DNA of 51,900 nt from Lentisphaerota bacterium (lineage in GTDB: Bacteria > Verrucomicrobiota > Lentisphaeria > Victivallales > UBA1829): positions 1-51,900 of the forward strand of contig SUWI01000008.1 in NCBI GenBank assembly GCA_015061565.1, read 5' to 3'. The notes under the pieces were generated by a model, which had not been told where the DNA came from, ran no database searches, and saw only the letters and a list, made by a program, of their open reading frames with translations. Positions 40,210 to 48,084 of the stretch are shown piece after piece. The number at the start of each line of letters is the position of its first letter. Position 1 is the first letter of the stretch. A program made the position numbers and the translations under genes.

Positions 40210-41579
40210 TTTTTTTAATTATTGGATTGGTTCTTTTTATTATCCTTTCCGTGACGCTGTTTGTGCTTCTGGATGACAAAAACCGAAAATATAAATCCTT
40301 GTTATGCGAGTTTGAGCGTGAACACGGTTACAATGAAAAGGCCAAAAAAATCCTTGCAAAAGAAAGCGAAATTTATGCTGCTGCTGAACAGGAAGCAGAA
40401 CGAATTTCACACAATGCCCGGAATGATGCTGCCAGAATGACTGAAAATATCCAGGAAGAAGTAAATGGTAAACAGACAATCCTCGAAAATTTATCTGCTC
40501 AGATAAGCCAATTAAATGAAGAGATCAATCAGCTGAAAACTATTGTCATTCCTCTGCGGGTTGAATACGCATCTTCGGAAGTCGCTTTTTATTCCCCGCA
40601 CTATGGCGATTTTCAGCATTCCATCGAATTCGAACGGGCATTGAGCGAAAACCGGAATGCCCAGAAAAAGATGATTCAGGACGGATCGTGTAATCAGATC
40701 TATTCCGTTGTGGATAAAAAATTGACCGCAGTTCTGAAAAAACTTTCGCTGAGGGCATTTAACTCCGAATGTGATTTGTATATGAAGAGCGTCGATTATA
40801 AAAATGTTGTTCAGTTTGAAAACCGGATATTGAGCGCATTCGAACAGATCAATAAATTACTCAATCCGTACGGAATCGCTTTGGCCAAGGAATTTTATGA
40901 TTTAAAAATAAGCGAAATTCGTTTGATCCATGAAATGCAGGAGAAAAAACAGGCCGAATTGGAAGAGCAGCGCCGGTTGAAGGAAATTATGCGGGAAGAA
41001 CTCCGGGCGGAAAGGGAGATGGAAAGAGCGAAACAGGAAAATGAAAAAGAGATGGACAAGTATGAAAAACTGCTTGAAAAAGCTGTTGCCATGGCCGAAC
41101 GGGCTAAAGGCGAGGAACTGGATAAGATGAATGTGCAGATTGAGATATTGAAGCAGCAACTGGAAGAAGCCAGGGAAAAAGAACGGAAAATCAGTGAAGC
41201 GCAAAAGACCAAGGCCGGTTACGTTTATGTTATTTCCAACGTCGGATCATTCGGGGAAAATGTCTATAAAATCGGCATGACCAGGCGGCTCGAACCGCAG
41301 GAAAGAGTTGATGAATTGGGCGATGCATCTGTTCCGTTCCCGTTTGATGTCCATGCTATGATTTGGCATGAAAATGCTCCGGAATTGGAAAGTACACTCC
41401 ATAGAGTTTTTGACAAAAACCGAGTTAATCGGATTAATCCGAGGAAGGAATTTTTCAAGATTTCATTGGAACGCATTGCGGATGAAGTGAAAAAATACAA
41501 AGGTGATATTCAATTTACCATGCTTGCCGAGGCAAAAGAATATCGCCAATCCATTTCTATGGAAGAGAATATTGCCTGA
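40206..41579 (+). CDS. SNIPE-like DUF4041/GIY-YIG membrane nuclease (457 aa)
   Basis: One N-terminal membrane helix (about 2-22), a long charged coiled coil, the DUF4041 region (about 120-240, with YSPHYGDFQHSIEFERALSEN), another coiled coil, and a GIY-YIG/T5orf172 nuclease domain (about 338-450: GYVYVISNVG, VYKIGMTRR, HRVFDKNRVNRINPRKEFF). This is the layout of SNIPE-type proteins, membrane nucleases that cut incoming phage DNA. Its place in the lysogenic operon suggests superinfection exclusion. Catalytic GIY-YIG residues appear intact. Confidence 0.85.
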   Translation: MIFLIIGLVLFIILSVTLFVLLDDKNRKYKSLLCEFEREHGYNEKAKKILAKESEIYAAAEQEAERISHNARNDAARMTENIQEEVNGKQTILENLSAQISQLNEEINQLKTIVIPLRVEYASSEVAFYSPHYGDFQHSIEFERALSENRNAQKKMIQDGSCNQIYSVVDKKLTAVLKKLSLRAFNSECDLYMKSVDYKNVVQFENRILSAFEQINKLLNPYGIALAKEFYDLKISEIRLIHEMQEKKQAELEEQRRLKEIMREELRAEREMERAKQENEKEMDKYEKLLEKAVAMAERAKGEELDKMNVQIEILKQQLEEAREKERKISEAQKTKAGYVYVISNVGSFGENVYKIGMTRRLEPQERVDELGDASVPFPFDVHAMIWHENAPELESTLHRVFDKNRVNRINPRKEFFKISLERIADEVKKYKGDIQFTMLAEAKEYRQSISMEENIA

Positions 41580-41612
41580 AGGGAAAACCACCTCATGAGT
41601 TCTGTAAGCATT

Positions 41613-41681
41613 CGGTCACCACTGAATAATTACTGGTAATCAATGAGTTATGTGTAAAACAAGAAAGGACGGTCACCGCTG
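41613..41681 (+). repeat. Direct repeats CGGTCACCRCTG upstream of the 309-aa gene
   Basis: CGGTCACCACTG (41613-41624) and CGGTCACCGCTG (41670-41681), 57 bp apart; also ATGAGTT at 41595 and 41643. The second copy lies between the ribosome site and the ATG at 41684, so a bound protein would block translation. Possible operator. Confidence 0.6.
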
Positions 41682-41683
41682 TT

Positions 41684-42613
41684 ATGAATGAAATGGTTCA
41701 GCCAGAATTGCCATTTTCCATTAAGGAAATTGAACGGGATGGTATTGTCATGGGGGTTCTCAGCGATGGAACCCCGTATTTAACCGGTAGGGGTTTGGCA
41801 AGGATGTGCGGAGTGGAGCATTCCGTTATTTTTCGCTTGACCAATAACTGGCATGAGGAAAAATATAAGCCGAGAGGACAGCAGATACAAAAAATCTTGA
41901 TGCGTCATGGTTATGATAAAGACATCCTGTTCACCAAGACAATAGGACCAAATGGTGAAACCAATGCATATACGGATTCAGTTTGTATGTCTTTCCTGGA
42001 ATATTATGCTTTTGATGCCCAGCAAGTGAATAACGAGACAGCAAGAAATAATTACCGTTTGCTGGCCACTCAGTCTTTTCGCGCTTTTATTTATTCTCAA
42101 GTCGGTTACAATCCTGAAATTCGGTTGGCTGAATCTTGGAAAAATTTTGAAAGCCGTGTCTTACTGAATGCCAGCGTTCCGGTCGGGTATTTCAGCATAT
42201 TTCGCGAAATGGCGGATTTCCTCGTGCAGCTGATACGTGGCGGGATTATCATAAATGAACACACGATTCCTGACATCAGTGTTGGTCAGGCGTGGAGTAA
42301 ATACTGGACAGATAAAAATTATAACTCAATTTATGGGGAAAGAATAAAGCATCCTCATTTTTACCCGGAAAATTATCCGCAATCTGCCGCAGATATTAGG
42401 GCTTGGATATACCCGGATCGGGCACTCCCCATTTTCCGGAGGTGGCTTCAAGAAGAATATACCTCGCATAGATTTCAAAGTTACCTTGAAAACAAGGTAG
42501 CACAGGGGTGTATCGAAAGAGGTAATGTGCCTGTAATCATGAACGCTGTAACTGGGAAAAATGCTATCATGCCCGGAACATTGCCAGCCTCAAAGATGCT
42601 GAAACAAAAATAA
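41684..42613 (+). CDS. Putative KilA-N/BstA-like prophage protein (309 aa)
   Basis: Residues 1-120 contain IVMGVLSDGTPYLTGRGLARMCGVEHSVIFRLTNNW and YTDSVCMSFLEYYAFDAQQV, a DNA-binding-like N-terminal region. The C-terminal half has SWKNFESRVLLNASVPVGYFSIFREMADFL and IYPDRALPIFRRWLQEEY. Size, prophage immunity-region location, and a repeated element just upstream are similar to BstA-type abortive-infection proteins, but the identification is a guess. AAAGGA lies 14 bases from the ATG, which is long; a second ATG at 41693 is possible. Confidence 0.4.
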   Translation: MNEMVQPELPFSIKEIERDGIVMGVLSDGTPYLTGRGLARMCGVEHSVIFRLTNNWHEEKYKPRGQQIQKILMRHGYDKDILFTKTIGPNGETNAYTDSVCMSFLEYYAFDAQQVNNETARNNYRLLATQSFRAFIYSQVGYNPEIRLAESWKNFESRVLLNASVPVGYFSIFREMADFLVQLIRGGIIINEHTIPDISVGQAWSKYWTDKNYNSIYGERIKHPHFYPENYPQSAADIRAWIYPDRALPIFRRWLQEEYTSHRFQSYLENKVAQGCIERGNVPVIMNAVTGKNAIMPGTLPASKMLKQK

Positions 42614-42629
42614 AAGGGAGGGAGCAGGA

Positions 42630-43037
42630 ATGAACATTTTTTGTCCGCATTGTGGTCAAGGATATGATGTCGCAGAGAAGCATCTGAATAAAACATTGCT
42701 CTGCGAGACCTGTCACAAGGAATTTGTGGTTAAATTCGATCCGTCGAAAAAACGGTGTCCGGCCTGCGGTGAGGAGATTCTTGCCGTGGCGAAAAAATGC
42801 CGTTTCTGCGGGGAGAATCTGGAACCGCCGGAGAAGACGCCGAAATCTATGGTCGTAATGGGCGTGATCGCTGCCTTGGTGATCGTTGGCATCATCGTGG
42901 CGATGATCATATCTTTTGCGAATGAAGGCGGCGCGGCTTTGCCTGCAATCGGATTTTTCATTCTGGCCATCTTAATTACGATCACGATCTTCGTCATCGT
43001 GAAGATTTGCGAAATCGCCCGGAACACGAAAAAATGA
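42630..43037 (+). CDS. Zinc-ribbon membrane protein (135 aa)
   Basis: Two zinc-binding segments at the N-terminus (FCPHCGQGYDV with LLCETCHK, then CPACGEEI and CRFCGENL) followed by two membrane helices (about 71-92 and 97-125). GGGAGGGAGC before the ATG. Overlaps the recombinase start as ATGA. Small zinc-ribbon membrane proteins are common neighbours of phage integrases; function not known. Confidence 0.7.
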   Translation: MNIFCPHCGQGYDVAEKHLNKTLLCETCHKEFVVKFDPSKKRCPACGEEILAVAKKCRFCGENLEPPEKTPKSMVVMGVIAALVIVGIIVAMIISFANEGGAALPAIGFFILAILITITIFVIVKICEIARNTKK

Positions 43038-44479
43038 AATACGCCATCTATGCCCGGGTCAGCCCGCGCGGATCGGACTTCGAGGGCGAAACGTCCATCG
43101 CGATGCAGCTGGAAATCTGCCGGAAATTCGTCGCCGACCGCGGCGGCACGGTCGTCCGGGAGGAATCCGACGAATTCTTTTCCGGCAAGGATCTGAAACG
43201 GCCCGGCTTCGCCCGGATCATGGATGAACTCGAATCCGGCCGCGCCGAATGGGATACGCTGCTGGTCTATAAACTCTCCAGACTGACCCGTTCCCTACGC
43301 GACGGCGCGGACATCTTCGACAAACTGTTCCGGCAGGGCAGGGGATTCGCCTCGGCGACCGAGAATCTGGATTTCAGTTCTCCGGCCGGTCGCGCCATGC
43401 TCGGCATGATGCAGGTGTTCAACCAGTTCGAACGGGAGCAGACCGGCGAGAATACCCGGAACAAGATGATGCAGATCGCCCGCCGCGGCGAATGGCCCGC
43501 CGGTTATCCGCCTTTCGGCTACAAGCGCGGAGCCAGAGGCGACAATGTGCTGTATGTCGATGACCGGAATGCCGCGATCGTGAAGGACATTTTCGAGATG
43601 TATGCGTCCGCGACCGACCGCACCCAGCGGATCCTCACCAAATACAAAGGCATCGTCTCCAACAGCAAACTGTTCATCATCCTGCGGAACCGGATCTACC
43701 TGGGCGAGATCGTCTATAATGGCCAGACCTTTCCAGGAAAACACCAGCCGCTGATTTCCCAGGATCTTTTCGACCGGGTCCAGGCGACCTTGCCGCAGAA
43801 ACAGTTTGCCACCCGGCCGAAGGCGCAGCAGTATCCCTACCTGCTGTCCGGCTTGCTGTTCTGTTCCGCGTGCGGCCGCCGGATGAACGCCTTGTCGGCC
43901 AAAAGCGGCGCATATCATTATTACGTCTGCCCGGAATGCAAAAACCGGATCAGCGCGGAAAAAGCGGATGCCTGTCTGCTGGATTACCTGAGGAATCTGA
44001 AGATCCCGGAATCATTCTTGCGGAAAGCGCGGCCGCTGCTGGAAGCTGAACAGCAGAAAGCGCTGGCGGACAAAAAGCCGGAACTGGATCGGCTGAAGCG
44101 GGACCTGCGGCAATGTGAAAAGGAATTGCAGAAGATCGTGGATCAGATCATGGCGATGGAGATTTCGCCGCCGTTGATGAAACGTATGGATCAGAAATCG
44201 AATGAATTGGAAACTCGGAAACAGGAATTGACGCGGAAGATTTCGGAAATGGAATCGGAGTTGGCCTTAGGAGTGGATTATTATTCGATTGCGCTTGATA
44301 TGCTGGCCAAATTGCAGCAGCTCCATGATCTGGTGGACAGTCAAAACGAACTGCCGATCCGGCAGGCGATTCTTGCGAACATAGAGCGAGCGGAATACGA
44401 AAAAGGAGAAATCAAACTGATCCCCAGTTCGACTATCTCTCCAGAATGGCTACCCCGTCGGGATTCGAACCCAAACTAA
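43034..44479 (+). CDS. Large serine recombinase (integrase, 481 aa)
   Basis: N-terminal resolvase domain with catalytic Ser10 in YARVSPRGSD, DTLLVYKLSRLTRSLRDG near 80-95 and EREQTGENTR; a recombinase domain (GYPPFGYKRG); a zinc ribbon with CSACGRRMN and YYVCPECKNRIS (about 280-310); and a coiled-coil C-terminus. It would integrate and excise the prophage. The start at 43034 is set by the ATGA overlap and the domain alignment. The last ten codons (EWLPRRDSNPN) and stop are encoded within the tRNA-Gln gene on the opposite strand. Confidence 0.93.
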   Translation: MKYAIYARVSPRGSDFEGETSIAMQLEICRKFVADRGGTVVREESDEFFSGKDLKRPGFARIMDELESGRAEWDTLLVYKLSRLTRSLRDGADIFDKLFRQGRGFASATENLDFSSPAGRAMLGMMQVFNQFEREQTGENTRNKMMQIARRGEWPAGYPPFGYKRGARGDNVLYVDDRNAAIVKDIFEMYASATDRTQRILTKYKGIVSNSKLFIILRNRIYLGEIVYNGQTFPGKHQPLISQDLFDRVQATLPQKQFATRPKAQQYPYLLSGLLFCSACGRRMNALSAKSGAYHYYVCPECKNRISAEKADACLLDYLRNLKIPESFLRKARPLLEAEQQKALADKKPELDRLKRDLRQCEKELQKIVDQIMAMEISPPLMKRMDQKSNELETRKQELTRKISEMESELALGVDYYSIALDMLAKLQQLHDLVDSQNELPIRQAILANIERAEYEKGEIKLIPSSTISPEWLPRRDSNPN

Positions 44480-44520
44480 CTGGACCAAAACCAGTTGTGC
44501 TACCGTTACACCACGGGGTA
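44447..44520 (-). tRNA. tRNA-Gln (anticodon UUG), prophage attachment site
   Basis: Acceptor stem TACCCCG/CGGGGTA, anticodon arm ACTGG-TTTTGGT-CCAGT giving anticodon TTG, T arm with TTCGAAT, discriminator G and encoded CCA (44447-44449). 74 nt. The 3' end faces the prophage, the usual side for integration. Confidence 0.95.
44450..44479. other. Prophage attachment site region (3' end of tRNA-Gln)
   Basis: The recombinase gene reads into this tRNA end on the opposite strand. The core should also occur at the left prophage end, outside the window. Exact core length cannot be set from one side. Confidence 0.6.
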
Positions 44521-44584
44521 AGCAAAAACAATGCGGTACTATACGTCAGATTTTATTTTTTTCCAGTTTGGAAACACGGAAAGT

Positions 44585-46738
44585 TCATTTTTTTTCATTC
44601 TTCGCTTTTTCCGCGGGCGCTTTCGGCGGGGGGACCGGTTTTGGAAAATGTGACAGGACCTGTTTTTCATGCTGCAGGACATGCAGACTGCCCAGATGTC
44701 CGCCGCAGTCGAACCAGACGATCTTCGGTCCGAGCGCGTCGTTCAGGAATTTCCGGTCGGCTTTGGAGAGGAGCGGATCGTCGGCGTTGTGGATGACGCG
44801 GATGTTCCGAGCTTCGCGCAAAGTCTTTTCGATATGCCGCAGCCCGGCGGATGCGTTGAGCTCTTCCAAAGTCGCCTTCGGATGGGTTTTCCGGTATTCG
44901 GGGAGCAGACATTTTTCGGCATATTTCATGCCGGAATAGGTGTCGATCTCCTTGTAAAGGTCGTCGCGGCTCCACCAGGAATACGGGGTGCGGAGCCGGT
45001 ACCAGTCCGGATCGTTGCGTTTGTTGACCAGGAGGATATCGCGGAGCGTGAAGCGGAAGGAGAATCCGGCCAGCACCGCGGCCTGCCGGCGGTCCAGGGC
45101 CAGCCAGTACCTCGGATTGAAAGGCATGATCTTGTCCAGCCGCGGGAAGTTGACCGTTTCGGTGTAAACGAATTTGGCCAGGGCATCGCTGCCGTAACGG
45201 AAGAATTCCGCCTTGGTCCATTCGGCGCTGCGTTCGAAGAAACTGTCGAATTTCTTCAGCGCGTATTGCAGGTCGGCCGGAGGATTCAGCGCCAGATAGC
45301 GGCTGATGTTCAGTTCGTTTTTCCGCCGTTCCTGGTCGGCGATGAACAGCGTATGGAGTCCGCCCATGGAATAACCGGTCAGGGTAACCTCTCTGGGGTG
45401 CAGTTCGGTGTTGGTCCGGATGTCGGCCAGGATCTTTTTCAGGGCGCCGCGGAGCACTTCCGCATCGTGAGGGGTATTGCCGGGCAGGAAATTTCCGGAC
45501 GCTTCGATGAAATCGGGATTGTAGACGCTGGAAGTGACGGCCACGGAACAGCCGTGTGAATAGATATTTTCGGCCAGGGCGCGGAGCTGTGCCGCCTTAT
45601 GGTGACCGCCGACGCCGGGGAGCACGATGGCCAGCGGCGCATTCGGGTCTTCGGCTTTCCAGAGATGATACGGCAGTTTCGGGCGGTCGGGATGCAGGCG
45701 GACCGAACGTTTGCTGCACTGGGTCGAGAAATCCGTGTTCCAGATGGACGATTTCACCCACCAGCTGCGGTTGTCATTCAGCATGTCGAACATGGCGAAT
45801 TTCATGGTGTCGACTTCGGCGGACTGCGGGCGGTATTCGGGCGAGATGCGGATCACACGCTCCGGCGGGAGCTCCGCGACGGCTTTGGCGGCGTCCTGCC
45901 GTTCGAGTTTGTCCAGCGCAAAATCGATCTCTTTGCGCGGATCGATCTGAAAGGTTTTGGCGTCCAGCCATTCCGGCGGACCGAAAGCGTTCATCATGGG
46001 GCCGATCTTCAGCAGGTTGCGGTGATAATCGTGCACATTGACATAGCGGAGCGCCACGAGTCCGAGTTTCGCCATGTTGTAAGTGTCATACATGGTTCCG
46101 GTGGCCAGGTTGTAGCCGTCATACGCATTGACCACGCCGTTCAGCAGCGATACCCAGCCGGCGTATGGAATGATCAGCTTGAAATCGAGCGTCTTGTCGA
46201 ACAGCATGCCGACATGGTCGCGGAAGGTGATATGCGGACTCAGCGGCAGCACCAGGATGAAGCCCGGACCGATGCCCCAGTAGGCGAATGCCTTGCCCAT
46301 GTTGTCATTGCCCGGCGGCAGACCCAGCCAGTAGTCGGCGGGATCGAACAACCCGACGATGCCGACCGTGAAATTGACGATGAACCGGGCGAATTCTATG
46401 CCGCCGCCCAGAAATTTGAGCTGGCAGAAACAGCTGATCATGCGGCCGGGAAACGCCAGGTTGTCCGACACGTAATCGATGCGCTTGATCACTTCCTTCG
46501 GCAGGATGGATCCGTAGATCCACGAGACCGGACGCACCAGATAGTGCATCAGGACATCGTTCGTTGCGAACATCGCGCGGTTGAACGGTTCGATCGGATC
46601 GCGTCCGGCAATGTCCTCGGCCACCTCGGTCGGAGTCCATACCCGGGCCGAGCGGGGATCGTCGCGGTGATAGCCGTGATCCACAGCGCAGGAACACAGC
46701 AGCAGACATCCCAGCAAAGCAGCTATTATTTTATTCAT
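44585..46738 (-). CDS. MlaA-like lipoprotein fused to alpha/beta hydrolase (717 aa)
   Basis: A lipoprotein signal (LLGCLLLCSC, lipid on Cys17) is followed by an MlaA (VacJ) domain, with DPIEPFNRAMFATNDVL, FARFIVNFTVGIVGLFDPADYWLG and GPGFILVLPLSP; MlaA removes phospholipids from the outer leaflet. The C-terminal 350 residues form an alpha/beta hydrolase with nucleophile GYSMGG, and later Asp (HNADDPL) and His (CGGHLGSLH), so the triad looks complete. Fusion of a lipid-transport domain with a possible lipase is unusual. Start at 46738 with GGAAAG. Confidence 0.85.
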   Translation of the reverse strand: MNKIIAALLGCLLLCSCAVDHGYHRDDPRSARVWTPTEVAEDIAGRDPIEPFNRAMFATNDVLMHYLVRPVSWIYGSILPKEVIKRIDYVSDNLAFPGRMISCFCQLKFLGGGIEFARFIVNFTVGIVGLFDPADYWLGLPPGNDNMGKAFAYWGIGPGFILVLPLSPHITFRDHVGMLFDKTLDFKLIIPYAGWVSLLNGVVNAYDGYNLATGTMYDTYNMAKLGLVALRYVNVHDYHRNLLKIGPMMNAFGPPEWLDAKTFQIDPRKEIDFALDKLERQDAAKAVAELPPERVIRISPEYRPQSAEVDTMKFAMFDMLNDNRSWWVKSSIWNTDFSTQCSKRSVRLHPDRPKLPYHLWKAEDPNAPLAIVLPGVGGHHKAAQLRALAENIYSHGCSVAVTSSVYNPDFIEASGNFLPGNTPHDAEVLRGALKKILADIRTNTELHPREVTLTGYSMGGLHTLFIADQERRKNELNISRYLALNPPADLQYALKKFDSFFERSAEWTKAEFFRYGSDALAKFVYTETVNFPRLDKIMPFNPRYWLALDRRQAAVLAGFSFRFTLRDILLVNKRNDPDWYRLRTPYSWWSRDDLYKEIDTYSGMKYAEKCLLPEYRKTHPKATLEELNASAGLRHIEKTLREARNIRVIHNADDPLLSKADRKFLNDALGPKIVWFDCGGHLGSLHVLQHEKQVLSHFPKPVPPPKAPAEKAKNEKK

Positions 46739-46776
46739 CTTTCCGATCCCCCGAAAGGTTTCAGGCGGTTTTGATT

Positions 46777-48066
46777 TCAGAAGATCTTTTCCAGCGATTT
46801 GACCGCATCGGCGAGCAGGCCGCATTCATAAAGCAGGTCCAGCACGGTATAACGCACCCGGATCAGCTGCGCGGTCGGGACCGCATGCAGATACTGTTCG
46901 CGGGAAAGGCCGATCTGCGCCGGAGTGACCGGGCAGTCCGCCTTCTTCAGCATCGCGCGCAATTCATCGAACGGAATGATCCGCTCTTTCAGACGGCGCT
47001 GCAGTTCGGGCCATTTCGAGCCGATCAGCTTGCGCCGTTCGAGCGTCTGTTCCGGAGTGAGGTATTTTTGCATTGCGGTTTCGCCGGGTCCGGGACCGTA
47101 GCATTTCTTCACCAGCAGGGCATCGATCTCCTGCTGACGTTCGGCCTGGGACAGCGGTTTGGTCATCTTCGGTTCCACCGCGGCGAAATCATTGCGGATC
47201 ACATATTCATGCAGCAGGGTGGAAGTCAGCGTGCCGATCGCCACCTTGAATCCGTGCGACACGTCCACGCCGTTGCAGGTGAGCCCTTCCATTTCCCAGA
47301 TATGGCTGTACATGTGTTCGGAACCGGATGCCGGACGGCTGTCATGATACATCTGCATGCCGTAGCCGGCCGAGGCCAGACCGTTGAACACCGGCCCCAT
47401 TTTGGAGGGCTCGGCCAGCTGGTCCCGGAGGGGCACCTGGATCAGCTGCCAGATGTCCTGCCGGATCGGTTCGAAGCCGAGCGTGTCGGCAATGATCCAG
47501 TCGGCGCCGCCGATGATCTTCGCGGCCAGGTCGGCATAGCCGGAAGCGAACATTTCCGGCGGTGCTTTTTCCAGCACGTCCACATCCGCGCAGATCGCAT
47601 ACGGCGGGGGACATGGGACGGTTTTCTTGGTGCCTTCCACCGTCATCGCCCCGCCTTTGGATGTGTAGCCGTCCACCGAGCAGGCTGTGGCGACGCAGCA
47701 GTAACGCACCTTCCTGATCCCCGATGCGCATTTGACCAGGTCGTTGATCACGCCGGAACCGACTGCCACGGGCACCACATTGTCCGCCATGATTTCCGCC
47801 AGTTTCTGCGAGATCGCATAATCCGGATGCGGCCGCGGATCGGCCGGGAACATATACGGCTCGGCAGGTTCCATTCCGGCATCCTTCAGATACCCGTATA
47901 CGGTTTCACCCGCGGCTTTCCAGGTGTTCCCGTCGGCAATGATCCAGGGAACTTTTCCCGGGAAATAAGTTTTCAGCAGTTCCGGCACGGATCTCAAGGC
48001 TCCGTGTCCGAGCAGGAATGCTCCGGTTTCCAGTCCTTCCGGCACAGCGATCAGCGGCATTGTCAT
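46777..48066 (-). CDS. sn-Glycerol-1-phosphate dehydrogenase-like enzyme (AraM/EgsA, 429 aa)
   Basis: Group III metal-dependent alcohol dehydrogenase fold: AVGSGVINDLVKCAS (NAD binding), CCVATACSVDGYTSKG, and metal-binding Asp/His segments (ASGYADLAAKII, SEHMYSHIWEM, CNGVDVSHGFKVAIG). These match the AraM/EgsA group, which reduces dihydroxyacetone phosphate to glycerol-1-phosphate. The C-terminal 100 residues extend the usual fold. It lies directly downstream of a glycoside hydrolase gene, so it may belong to a sugar operon. Start with AAGGAAAAAG. Confidence 0.8.
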   Translation of the reverse strand: MTMPLIAVPEGLETGAFLLGHGALRSVPELLKTYFPGKVPWIIADGNTWKAAGETVYGYLKDAGMEPAEPYMFPADPRPHPDYAISQKLAEIMADNVVPVAVGSGVINDLVKCASGIRKVRYCCVATACSVDGYTSKGGAMTVEGTKKTVPCPPPYAICADVDVLEKAPPEMFASGYADLAAKIIGGADWIIADTLGFEPIRQDIWQLIQVPLRDQLAEPSKMGPVFNGLASAGYGMQMYHDSRPASGSEHMYSHIWEMEGLTCNGVDVSHGFKVAIGTLTSTLLHEYVIRNDFAAVEPKMTKPLSQAERQQEIDALLVKKCYGPGPGETAMQKYLTPEQTLERRKLIGSKWPELQRRLKERIIPFDELRAMLKKADCPVTPAQIGLSREQYLHAVPTAQLIRVRYTVLDLLYECGLLADAVKSLEKIF

Positions 48067-48084
48067 AGTCTTTTTCCTTATCTT

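Larger units (their letters stand above)
1..44479. mobile_element. Prophage (tailed phage), left end outside window
   Basis: A complete set of tailed-phage modules lies here: terminase, portal, scaffold, capsid, tail tape measure, replication, recombination, regulators and a serine recombinase. The right boundary is set by the recombinase gene, whose 3' end lies inside a tRNA-Gln gene, with ordinary chromosomal genes beyond it. No second copy of the tRNA 3' end was seen in the window, so the left attachment site should be to the left of position 1. HK97-type head genes and a very long tape measure (960 aa) suggest a long-tailed virion. All structural and replication genes I could check are intact, so the element may be functional. 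Confidence 0.93.
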
